NCBI GenBank assembly: GCA_038040485.1
Contig: JBBPIE010000008.1
Coordinates: 182,927-246,926 of the forward strand
DNA from: Onstottus_B arcticum
GTDB lineage: Bacteria > Acidobacteriota > Blastocatellia > UBA7656
Direction of reading: 5' to 3'
DNA: 64,000 nucleotides
The stretch's first letter is position 1. Every line of letters starts with the position of its first letter. Below, one piece after another: positions 17,289-26,102 of this stretch. Below the pieces are notes generated by a model, which worked only from the letters and a program-made list of their open reading frames with translations, was not told where the DNA came from and searched no databases. Position numbers and translations under genes: made by a program.

Positions 17289-17482
17289 TCGAAGTCGAAC
17301 GCTTCCGGCGCAGCGAGATGACTCGTAACAGCGCGTCGCTCTTTTGCTCTTCGCCAGGATTCTCTTTTGTGTTCAAAGGTGAAAAGCGGGCAGCTAGTCG
17401 TTTCGCCTGCGACTGCTGCCCCTGTCTGAATTGCCTGCCGCCTTGCGAGCCTTTGTGTGAAGGCTCTAGTAGCTCAAGCTCA

Positions 17483-18727
17483 TCACTTGATCCCTTTGCG
17501 GCTCAATTGCTCTTTGAGAGCGACGGCGACCGCTGAGTCAAAACTGTTCGGGTTGCCGGATTGTTTCTTTCGCGCAGCCGCGATGAACTCGTCGCGCACT
17601 TTCGAGAGCTTGAGAATGTCTTCGCGCAGCTTCTTGCGCTCGGCGAGTCGCTTTTTAATCTCTTTCTGCCGCGCCGCCGGCTGCAACTTTCTCAAATCAT
17701 CAGGGAGGTCCACATCTTTAACGGCGGCGAGCTTCACCGAGCCGTTCTCCAAGTTGGTCAGCAAGTCGCCTGCATACGCTTCCGAGTTCAACGCTTTGTT
17801 CTTAGCGCGGTCTGCTTTTGCTTCTGCGGGCGCGCTCGAAGCGACAGCGGTTTCCATTGCTGCTTGCCCTGCGCTCGCCTCCGCACGATGGCTAACGCCT
17901 GCGGCTCCGGCACCCCCGCCATAGGCTACATAAGTAGAGCCGATCTTCGCGCCCAGTTCTGACATCTCCTTGTCGTAGGGAGTCGCGATCGCCTGCACGC
18001 CGCCGTCCTGCGCGATGGCGAAGTATTGCCCCTCACCGTGCTGAGCAATCGCCTGCCAAACGTTTTTCGTGCCGGGCTCGTTGCCGCATTGAATCGTATT
18101 GACGATCTTTCCTGCCTTTACCGCTTCAGCGGTAGTCGTCGCGGTGCTGGGCTCGTCTTTATAGTCTTCGTGTGGCGGCGCATCGCCAACGAGAAAGATG
18201 ATTTGAGCGATGCCCTGCTTGCGCGGCGACCATCCTGCGTTGCGCACGCCATCGGCAAGCGCGCGCCGCACGTTCTCTGGTCCATCGCCTCCGCCTTCTG
18301 CGCGATAATCCATCAGCGTCGAGTAGACCTGGTCCAGGTCGTTTGTCAGCGGCGATATCCTTGTGACGTACTGATCGCCCCGATCTCTGTAGGCTACCAG
18401 CCCTACGCGAACGGACGGATGAGAAGCTGACTGCATCACTTCGTTGACCAAACCCCAGATTCGCTGCTTTGCTCCTTCGAGCAAGCCGCCCATCGACCCG
18501 GTAGTGTCAAGCACGAAGACCATCTCGAGCGTAGAGTTGGCGATTGTGTGATTCGGAACCTGGCCTGATGGTTTCGGATCGTTCAATGGCGGACCAGGAG
18601 CGGGTGCCGGAACGGGATCGGGTGGCGGAACCGGCGCCGCTGAATGAGCGAACCATCCCTGGGCAACTCCAATGCCGATGCCAAGGATGAAAAGGGCAAT
18701 GACTGTTCTGACTGTGAGCACTTTCAT
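17483..18727 (-). CDS. Membrane-anchored or secreted VWA domain protein
   Basis: A 414-residue protein with an N-terminal hydrophobic segment (residues 8-24, signal peptide or anchor) and a proline-rich stretch (31-58). A von Willebrand A domain follows (about 65-260), whose metal site starts D74-TTGS78 (VLDTTGSMGG) and includes AYRDRGD and VGDAPPHEDY. After it comes an alanine-rich linker and a basic helical tail (LKKRLAERKKLREDILKLSK-like pattern, likely coiled coil). VWA proteins bind partner proteins through a divalent metal. No partner gene is adjacent, so its role outside the cell membrane remains open. Confidence 0.85.
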   Translation of the reverse strand: MKVLTVRTVIALFILGIGIGVAQGWFAHSAAPVPPPDPVPAPAPGPPLNDPKPSGQVPNHTIANSTLEMVFVLDTTGSMGGLLEGAKQRIWGLVNEVMQSASHPSVRVGLVAYRDRGDQYVTRISPLTNDLDQVYSTLMDYRAEGGGDGPENVRRALADGVRNAGWSPRKQGIAQIIFLVGDAPPHEDYKDEPSTATTTAEAVKAGKIVNTIQCGNEPGTKNVWQAIAQHGEGQYFAIAQDGGVQAIATPYDKEMSELGAKIGSTYVAYGGGAGAAGVSHRAEASAGQAAMETAVASSAPAEAKADRAKNKALNSEAYAGDLLTNLENGSVKLAAVKDVDLPDDLRKLQPAARQKEIKKRLAERKKLREDILKLSKVRDEFIAAARKKQSGNPNSFDSAVAVALKEQLSRKGIK

Positions 18728-19044
18728 GTTGAATAGACTCCTCTAGCGAAAGCTGTGGCGCTTGCTTCTTTTCCTATTAGACGCTCATCGACCTCGAATG
18801 TTTCACTGGTTGATGAGTGCAGTAAGCATCGGCATGGCACGCGGAAATGCCGGCTGGCTCTCCTTACAATCTCCGGACGTGCTTTCGAAGCACATAAGGA
18901 GAATGCCATGCGGGCGAAGCCTTGCTTAGAATCTTTCTCGATTAACCGGCGGTCTCCCACGTAATGTTTTGAGCACCATTACCATAAGGGATTAGAAACA
19001 CATGGCAACGCCGTGTGAAATCTCGTGTCGTGGGAGGGTTTCAT
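18728..19044. other. Intergenic region between divergent genes
   Basis: About 317 bases between the divergently transcribed VWA and nuclease genes. It should carry both promoters, but I could not identify convincing -35/-10 pairs. Related words ATGGCACGCGG and GAATGCCATGCGGG occur about 70 bases apart; no other repeat was noticed. Confidence 0.4.
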
Positions 19045-19986
19045 ATGCGACCACCGCTAACCAGGATTGTTGTTGTTGTTGCTGCTCTTGCTCTTTTGCC
19101 GCTGCAAGCCAGTTCATGGAACAAGCCGGGACACATGGTCACTGGGGCTATTGCTTACCATGAACTGAAGCAGTCAAGTCCGGAAACGATTCGACAAGTT
19201 GTCTTACTGCTTGAACAGCATCCGTTTTACAAGACAATGTGGAAGCCCAGAATCGATCAGCTACGTCTCAGGGGAGACGCGCGCGACCGCTTCTTGTTCA
19301 TCTTCGCCGCTCGTTGGCCGGACGATGCCCGAGATTCACCCCAGTTTCATCACGCGTTCTGGCACTTCGTAAACTTTCCCTTTAAGCCGCCCAACCAGCC
19401 TTCGTCGGTGCACACCCATGAGCCGGAAGCTGAAAACGTTGTTGCGGCCTTTAACCTTAACCTCGGCGTGCTTCGCAACCCACGCGCAACCAGACCAGAA
19501 AAGGCGGTTGCTCTTTGTTGGATCTTCCACCTCGTTGGCGACGTCCATCAGCCGTTGCACACGACTGCGTTGTTTTCGACTGTGTTTCCGAATGGTGACC
19601 GAGGCGGCAATCTCTGGTTTGTCAGGAACGGAAGTGAGGTCAAGAATCTGCACTCGTTTTGGGACGGTCTGATTCTGGGCTCTGAGGACCTGCAGAAAGT
19701 ATCGGAGCGCGCGGACCAGCTTCAAGGGCTTCCGGAGCTGGCTCGACCGAACCTGGCTGAATTGTCGGAGAAGAGTTTCGAAAGGTGGGCGAAGGTGGAA
19801 AGCTTTGCCGCCGCGGTGGAGTTTGGTTATCTTCGGGGCCAGCTTCCTGCCAGCAGCAATGAAAGGCGTCCCGTTCCTCTTTCCCGCAACTATGTGAACT
19901 CGGCGCAAAGGGTGGCACAACGGAGGAACATCCTAGCCGGGTATCGACTGGCAGATCTTCTGCCGGCTTTGGCTAACCAGCATTGA
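19045..19986 (+). CDS. Secreted S1/P1-family nuclease
   Basis: A 313-residue precursor. ATG 19045 has GGGAGGG seven bases upstream, so the earlier GTG at 19015 is unlikely. The signal peptide ends QASS-WN; in this family the new N-terminal tryptophan (W25) supplies a zinc ligand, so the cleavage site fits the function. Other zinc ligands fit H30 (GHM), the FHHAFWHF segment, HLVGDVHQPLH and NLHSFWD. These trinuclear zinc enzymes cut single-stranded DNA and RNA and 3'-phosphates outside the cytoplasm. Scavenging of nucleic acid or phosphate is the likely role. Confidence 0.92.
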   Translation: MRPPLTRIVVVVAALALLPLQASSWNKPGHMVTGAIAYHELKQSSPETIRQVVLLLEQHPFYKTMWKPRIDQLRLRGDARDRFLFIFAARWPDDARDSPQFHHAFWHFVNFPFKPPNQPSSVHTHEPEAENVVAAFNLNLGVLRNPRATRPEKAVALCWIFHLVGDVHQPLHTTALFSTVFPNGDRGGNLWFVRNGSEVKNLHSFWDGLILGSEDLQKVSERADQLQGLPELARPNLAELSEKSFERWAKVESFAAAVEFGYLRGQLPASSNERRPVPLSRNYVNSAQRVAQRRNILAGYRLADLLPALANQH

Positions 19987-20076
19987 AGGTGACCGAAGGT
20001 ATTGCAATAGAGAGCGGCGCGAGCCCCGCCGCTCTCAGGACTATCCGGAATGAAGACTATCAGGTCGGCAGTTCGG

Positions 20077-20307
20077 TCAGGCGGCCGCAATCTCACGCAC
20101 GTGAGCGATGTCCCGACTGGCTATGGGACGCACCTGACTGGCGAGCAGAGTGGCCACGCAGATCGTTTCTCCAGCGAGCGTCATAAACTCTACTTCGTAG
20201 GCGGCGCTGCCCTCGTGGAGGTGGACAACCGTTCCAATATCTCCTGCCTTCAACCCTTCATCGGGCAGGTCCTGGGTAAGCACTATGCAATCGTGTTCGT
20301 TAATCAT
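20077..20307 (-). CDS. DUF4926 protein
   Basis: A 76-residue protein with the pattern of DUF4926: an opening D-x-V-x-L-T-x-DLP, then GLKAGDIGTVV and YEVEFM-G-T near the end of a small beta-barrel-like fold. Its start overlaps the stop of the DUF6883 gene by four bases (ATGA). DUF4926 and DUF6883 genes occur together in other genomes, particularly as small two-gene cassettes resembling toxin-antitoxin modules; that is from memory, and no biochemical role is known to me. It is the last gene of a four-gene leftward unit. Confidence 0.82.
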   Translation of the reverse strand: MINEHDCIVLTQDLPDEGLKAGDIGTVVHLHEGSAAYEVEFMTLAGETICVATLLASQVRPIASRDIAHVREIAAA

Positions 20308-20699
20308 GGCCGTTCCCTCGTAGGATAAGCGGTGATGAGCCGTGGCGCAACTGCGCTGTGATCCAATTGCCAGACCGTGCGCACCCGCGGGCGTCGGCCA
20401 TCGGGTGCTAGTAGCGTGCCCTCCACCTCATAGCGCGGGCCAAACCCACTCTCGTGGACCTTCGTCACGTCGTGGTTGCGACCGTGTTCGCGAAGTGCTT
20501 CGGCGAATGCCCACCACTCTTCGGCACGAAAGCCGAACGCGCCAAAGAACCGGGCTTTACTCGCGCCGTAGCGATGAGCGGGATTCAGAAGATACTCGGT
20601 GATCTTCTCCCGTTCCACGACAGCGTTCTCGGCATTCGGTAACTTCATCTCTCGGAGCCCATCTCCAGAAGTTTTGATTTCGTCAGAACCTAAGCTCAT
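20304..20699 (-). CDS. DUF6883 protein
   Basis: A 131-residue protein. The core (residues 17-128) shows the DUF6883 pattern: MKLPNAENAVVEREKITEYL, LNPAHRYGASKARFF, and a late RRPRVRTVWQLD strand followed by PRLITAYP. The ATG at 20699 overlaps the preceding stop in a TGATG arrangement, which supports this start, although ATG 20648 (MKLPN) is a second candidate. The fold resembles small nuclease-like or polymorphic-toxin C-terminal domains in layout, but catalytic residues cannot be assigned. It is coupled to DUF4926 downstream, so the two proteins probably interact. Confidence 0.8.
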   Translation of the reverse strand: MSLGSDEIKTSGDGLREMKLPNAENAVVEREKITEYLLNPAHRYGASKARFFGAFGFRAEEWWAFAEALREHGRNHDVTKVHESGFGPRYEVEGTLLAPDGRRPRVRTVWQLDHSAVAPRLITAYPTRERP

Positions 20700-21262
20700 C
20701 AGTCATCTTGTGTTTCTCTCGAGATTTGTTGCACTGACTCTTCGACAATGCGAGCCACAGTCTCTCGGTCTACTCCCAGCGGCGCAAGCAGACGCGAAGC
20801 TTGTACAATCAACTCGTTCATCCGCCGCTCAGATTCCCATACGGCGTCTGTAAGACCCGAACGCGCAATCTGCTCGTCATTGTACTTCATTCGCAAACGC
20901 AGCATATCGAGCAAAGGCGCATCCATCGGCATCTCGATCAACCCCATAATCGACTCCTGCCAGGTACACGGCAGCGAAGCGGACCCGATGATCAGACGCC
21001 CGGCTTCCACCTTCATCAACACCTCTTCGTCAGATGGTGGTACAGCGGCGATGCCCCTGAGCGAATGCCAGTAAACGTATGCCTGCCCCTTGAGCGAACC
21101 AAGCCCCGTTGCTTTTAGCTTAATCCCGGGGGCGTCAATGGTGAGTAAGTTATCGTCGAAGGTGAAAACTAGCTGAGGATCCTGGCTGCGCTTTGTGAAC
21201 TTCCGCAGTGTTGTGAGTGCGGCCGCGAGTTCGCTGCCGTTAACCAGCAACGATAGGATCAT
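20699..21262 (-). CDS. Hypothetical protein, possibly clamp-like beta domain with helical tail
   Basis: A 187-residue protein of no family I recognise for certain. The start ATG 21262 (MILSLLVNGSEL) has GGTGGAGGAC directly upstream; the longer frame to 21376 would overlap the previous gene and lacks a site. Residues 1-110 alternate short strands (LVFTFDDNLLTIDAPGIKLKATG, VLMKVEAGRLIIGSASLPC) in a way that loosely recalls a sliding-clamp-type beta domain. The last 75 residues are charged helices. It overlaps the DUF6883 gene by one base, so it belongs to the same coupled operon. Function unknown. Confidence 0.65.
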   Translation of the reverse strand: MILSLLVNGSELAAALTTLRKFTKRSQDPQLVFTFDDNLLTIDAPGIKLKATGLGSLKGQAYVYWHSLRGIAAVPPSDEEVLMKVEAGRLIIGSASLPCTWQESIMGLIEMPMDAPLLDMLRLRMKYNDEQIARSGLTDAVWESERRMNELIVQASRLLAPLGVDRETVARIVEESVQQISRETQDD

Positions 21263-21284
21263 CAGTCCTCCACCTTGGTCAGCG

Positions 21285-21467
21285 TTAGTTGCCGTTTCTT
21301 GCTCTACGAATGAACCCACCGTCGGATTCGAGAAGGCCGCGGCGGATGGCTCCGTTGATTGCTGACTTGAATGCATCGCGAATCAAAGAACCTGTTCGCT
21401 TGAAGCCGAGATGCCGGGCGGCTGCGCGGATCGCTTCTTCTTCCTCTTTTTGGCCGATCGCAAACAC
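21285..21467 (-). CDS. Short DUF3320-like winged-helix protein or fragment
   Basis: A 60-residue frame reading EEEEAIRAAARHLGFKRTGS then LIRDAFKSAINGAIRRGLL. This matches the pattern of the DUF3320 winged-helix found at the C-terminus of large DUF4011-type helicases (a G-F/L-K-RTGS-x-I core). An in-frame stop lies directly before the GTG start and nothing helicase-like is upstream, so it is either a stand-alone DNA-binding protein opening this operon or the remains of a deleted helicase. It ends 22 bases before the next gene. The former fits the tight packing with its neighbours. Confidence 0.55.
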   Translation of the reverse strand: MFAIGQKEEEEAIRAAARHLGFKRTGSLIRDAFKSAINGAIRRGLLESDGGFIRRARNGN

Positions 21468-21796
21468 CTAGCCCCTAATCACATGCTGGCGCGCCCCGGC
21501 GAACAGCCACTCCGTCAGCGACACGGTGTATGCGCTCATCATCAGCCGTTGTCTTGCTCGTGCGAGGGTCAATAAAGCTCAGCTCGATTCCTGACCGAAC
21601 CAAAGATTATTCGAGGCACTCCGGTTCAGAAGTGTTGGCGAAGGGACTGACGCGGAGAAGCAGCATCAAGAACCTCGGCTGAGAGCGAATCGCGACCCAG
21701 TTTGCTTGGAAAGGGTCAAAGGCAAGTGTACACTAAACCACCCGAGCGACTTCACGGCTAACCTACTCCGCCGCGCTATTTTCTCCGAGGTGAGTC
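21468..21796. other. Intergenic region upstream of the restriction operon
   Basis: About 330 bases between the leftward four-gene unit and the rightward hsd operon. Positions 21704-21808 are shared with 12331-12440. In the left part, a reverse frame of about 40 codons (reading LVRSGIELSFIDPRTSKTT near 21490-21600) looks protein-like but is closed by stops and unidentified; it may be a remnant of a larger gene. Promoters for both units must lie here. Confidence 0.4.
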
Positions 21797-23351
<1,555 letters not shown>

Positions 23352-23365
<14 letters not shown>

Positions 23366-24710
23366 GTGGGAAGCGGGGATTCTTGGAAACTTTGTGAGGC
23401 ACCAAAAAGGGTTCGCCTTCAAGTCTTCGGAGTATCGCCCGCATGGCCATCCCGTCGTTCGAGTCAGCAACTTCACTGACCGTACAATCAACATGGCTGA
23501 TTGCAATTACATCGATTCCGAAAATATCTCGCAGTACTTGAATTACGCCCTCCACACGGGCGACGTGGTAATAGCAACAGTTGGTTCTTGGCCAAGCAAT
23601 GAAGCATCAGTCGTCGGGAGAACTATCCGCGTACCTCCCGAAGCCGACGGCGCGTTTTTGAACCAGAATGCGGTTCGTCTTCGTGGCACTGCCGAACTCA
23701 ACGAAGAGTTCCTCTTCTACCTGCTAAAAACCGAAAACTTCCAGACGTATTTAGTTGGCACCGCCCAAGGGAGCGCCAACCAGGCAAGCATTACGCTCAG
23801 GGATATCTTTGGATACGAGTTTCCGCTTCCGCCTCTCTCCGAACAACGCGCCATCGCTCGAATCCTCGGCACGCTCGACGACAAGATCGCGCTGAACCGT
23901 CGGATAAACGAGACGCTGGAGGCGATGGCTCGGGCGCTCTTCAAGTCATGGTTCGTGGACTTCGACCCCGTCCGCGCCAAGGTTGAAGGCCGCGACCCGG
24001 GCCTGCCCAAGCCCATCGCCGACCTGTTCCCGGATTCATTCGAGGAGTCGGAGCTCGGTGACATTCCGAAGGGCTGGCGGGTTGGCACTCTCGGAATGCT
24101 TGGCAAACTAGCAATCGGTGGCGACTGGGGAGAAGGCGAAGCATTCGCGGGTGCAATCGACGCAAACTGCCTCCGCGGCGTTGACCTCGAACATTTGCGT
24201 CAGTCCGGGCACGCGTCGGCACCTCGCCGCTGGTTCAAACCCTCGAGCCTTGAACGCCGCGCGATGGATGACAGGGACGTGCTCATCGCGGGGTCCGGCG
24301 CAGGACCAACGGGCAGGCCCCTTTGGATGTGCGCCGATCTCCTGCAAGTGCTCGGACCCTGTGTCTACTCCAACTTCTGCAAGCGAATTCGCTGCGGCAC
24401 CGCCGCGGAGGCGGTGTATCTCGACGCATGGCTGCACGGCATGAGAGAGTCGGGCGAAATTTGGGAACACGTGAACGGCACGTCGGTTCCAAACCTCGAT
24501 GCTAACTCGCTTTTGGCCGGGAAGGAGATTCCGCTACCCCCCGTGCCGGTACTGGACAGGTACTACGGTTTCGTCCGTCCAATCCGGCAAGAGCTATACG
24601 CGGGGCAGAACGGCACCCTCGCCGCCCTGCGCGATACGCTGCTGCCCAAGCTCATCTCCGGCGAGCTGCGAGTGAAGGACGCAAGCCGGTTTCCCGCGGA
24701 GGAGGCGTGA
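23352..24710 (+). CDS. hsdS: Type I restriction-modification specificity subunit
   Basis: A 452-residue protein with two target recognition domains (about residues 1-180 and 215-400), each followed by a conserved helical spacer: LSEQRAIARILGTLDDKIAL with FKSWFVDFDPV in the middle, and LRDTLLPKLISGELRV at the end. The first domain reads one half-site of the bipartite target and the second the other; the actual sequence cannot be predicted from this. ATG 23352 has GGAG eight bases upstream and lies 14 bases inside hsdM, so the two are translationally coupled. The recognition domains are the fast-evolving part of such systems. Confidence 0.95.
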
Positions 24711-24891
24711 TGTGATGAGCAAACCTCCGGTGTCAACCTAGAGGACGTCAGACCATGGGCTCTTGCGATGCGAAAGCCGCAGTCATCGCTGTCGACGTTT
24801 TCTCCGTCTTGGTGCTACGCTGCTGCACCAAGCTGTACTCTGACAAGGTTCGCGTGGCGGCCACCGGGCAATTCATCGGGAGGTCGGTTTG

Positions 24892-25341
24892 ATGGCTGAC
24901 ATGAATCTCACCCAGGCAGAGGCCGATGCATTGATCGCCATGGAGAAGCATCGCGTCAACGAGGATCGAGCCGACTTCCCCATGGGCGGCCAGTCGCTGG
25001 TCTTGTCGCTCCAGTCTCCCGACAAGCGCGAGCACTTTCTCCTCGACTTGAGCCGGGGCCGAATCGACCTGCTCAAAGTCAAGATGCAGAACCGTGCGCG
25101 ACAGGTCGTGGTGCTGGTCCGTCTCGATTTGGGCGGCGCTCCTCATCGCAATCCAGACGACGAAGAGATCCCAGCGCCGCATCTCCATGTGTACCGCGAA
25201 GGCTACGGCGACAAATGGGCCATTCCTGTTCCGGCTGACCGCTTCACTGCGACCACTGACCTCTGGACGACGCTGGAAGAATTCATGCGATTCTGCAACA
25301 TTACACATCCGCCGCGCATCGAGAGAGGGCTATTCACATGA
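24892..25341 (+). CDS. DUF6978 protein in the restriction operon
   Basis: A 149-residue protein starting MADMNLTQAEAD behind GGGAGG. It has an N-terminal helix rich in charged residues and a beta core with LLDLSRGRIDLLKVKMQNR, APHLHVYREGYGDKWAIP and a terminal FMRFCNITHPP, matching what I know as DUF6978. The ending overlaps the next gene by four bases (ATGA). DUF6978 occurs beside DUF1828/1829 genes in defence-rich regions; its function is not established. It is separated from hsdS by about 180 bases, so an internal promoter could exist. Confidence 0.75.
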   Translation: MADMNLTQAEADALIAMEKHRVNEDRADFPMGGQSLVLSLQSPDKREHFLLDLSRGRIDLLKVKMQNRARQVVVLVRLDLGGAPHRNPDDEEIPAPHLHVYREGYGDKWAIPVPADRFTATTDLWTTLEEFMRFCNITHPPRIERGLFT

Positions 25342-26102
25342 TTCAGGACATTCAGCACCTAATGGACGCCTATCACGCCTGGCTGAAGGATAAGACCGCC
25401 CTACGACAGGTCGACGACTGGATCGAGATTACGACACCCTACCTCGATCGCCATAACGACTACGTGCAGATTTACGCGCAGAAAAGCAATGGGAGTTATG
25501 TCCTCACCGACGATGGCTACACGATCGATGATCTTGAGACCAGCGGCTGCAAGCTGCAGAGTCCGAAGCGGCAGGACTTGCTCAAGCTGACGCTGAATGG
25601 CTTCGGGGTTCATCTTGAGGGTAATCGTCTTGAGGTACATGCGTCTTCGGAGAACTTCGCCCTGCGCAAACACAACCTAGTTCAAGCCATGCTGGCCGTG
25701 AACGACATGTTCTATCTGGCCGTGCCCCTGGTCGCGAGTTTGTTCTACGAGGATGTCGTGGCATGGCTTGATGTCCACGAGATTCGATACACGCCAAAGG
25801 TTAAGTTCACGGGGAAGACTGGCTACGACCACCTCTTCGACTTTGTTATTCCAAAGTCCAGACAACAGCCGGAGCGGATCGTCCAGACGATCAATCGCCC
25901 CAACCGCGACACCGCGCAGGCGGTGGTTCTCTCGTGGATCGATACCAAAGAGGTTCGGTCAGCGGATTCGCGAGCCTATGCGCTGCTGAATGACGGCGAG
26001 CAGACTGTCTCGCAAGCTGTGGTCGATGCGCTGCGGAGCTACGATGTGCAGCCGATTGCGTGGAGCGAGCGCGAGAGCGTACGGGAGGAATTGGCAGCTT
26101 GA
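25338..26102 (+). CDS. DUF1828/DUF1829 protein in the restriction operon
   Basis: A 254-residue protein. The first half (about 25-125) is DUF1828-like, with YVQIYAQKSNGSYVLTDDGY followed by TIDDLETSG. The second half (about 145-240) is DUF1829-like, with a central YDHLFDFVIP strand and the late VVLSWIDTKE and AYALLNDGE segments. The pattern of small acidic motifs in strands suggests a nuclease-like fold, but I cannot assign catalytic residues. It is coupled at both ends: ATGA overlap with DUF6978 and overlap of its stop with the likely TTG start of hsdR. A co-inherited accessory or second defence module is the most economical reading. Confidence 0.78.
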   Translation: MIQDIQHLMDAYHAWLKDKTALRQVDDWIEITTPYLDRHNDYVQIYAQKSNGSYVLTDDGYTIDDLETSGCKLQSPKRQDLLKLTLNGFGVHLEGNRLEVHASSENFALRKHNLVQAMLAVNDMFYLAVPLVASLFYEDVVAWLDVHEIRYTPKVKFTGKTGYDHLFDFVIPKSRQQPERIVQTINRPNRDTAQAVVLSWIDTKEVRSADSRAYALLNDGEQTVSQAVVDALRSYDVQPIAWSERESVREELAA

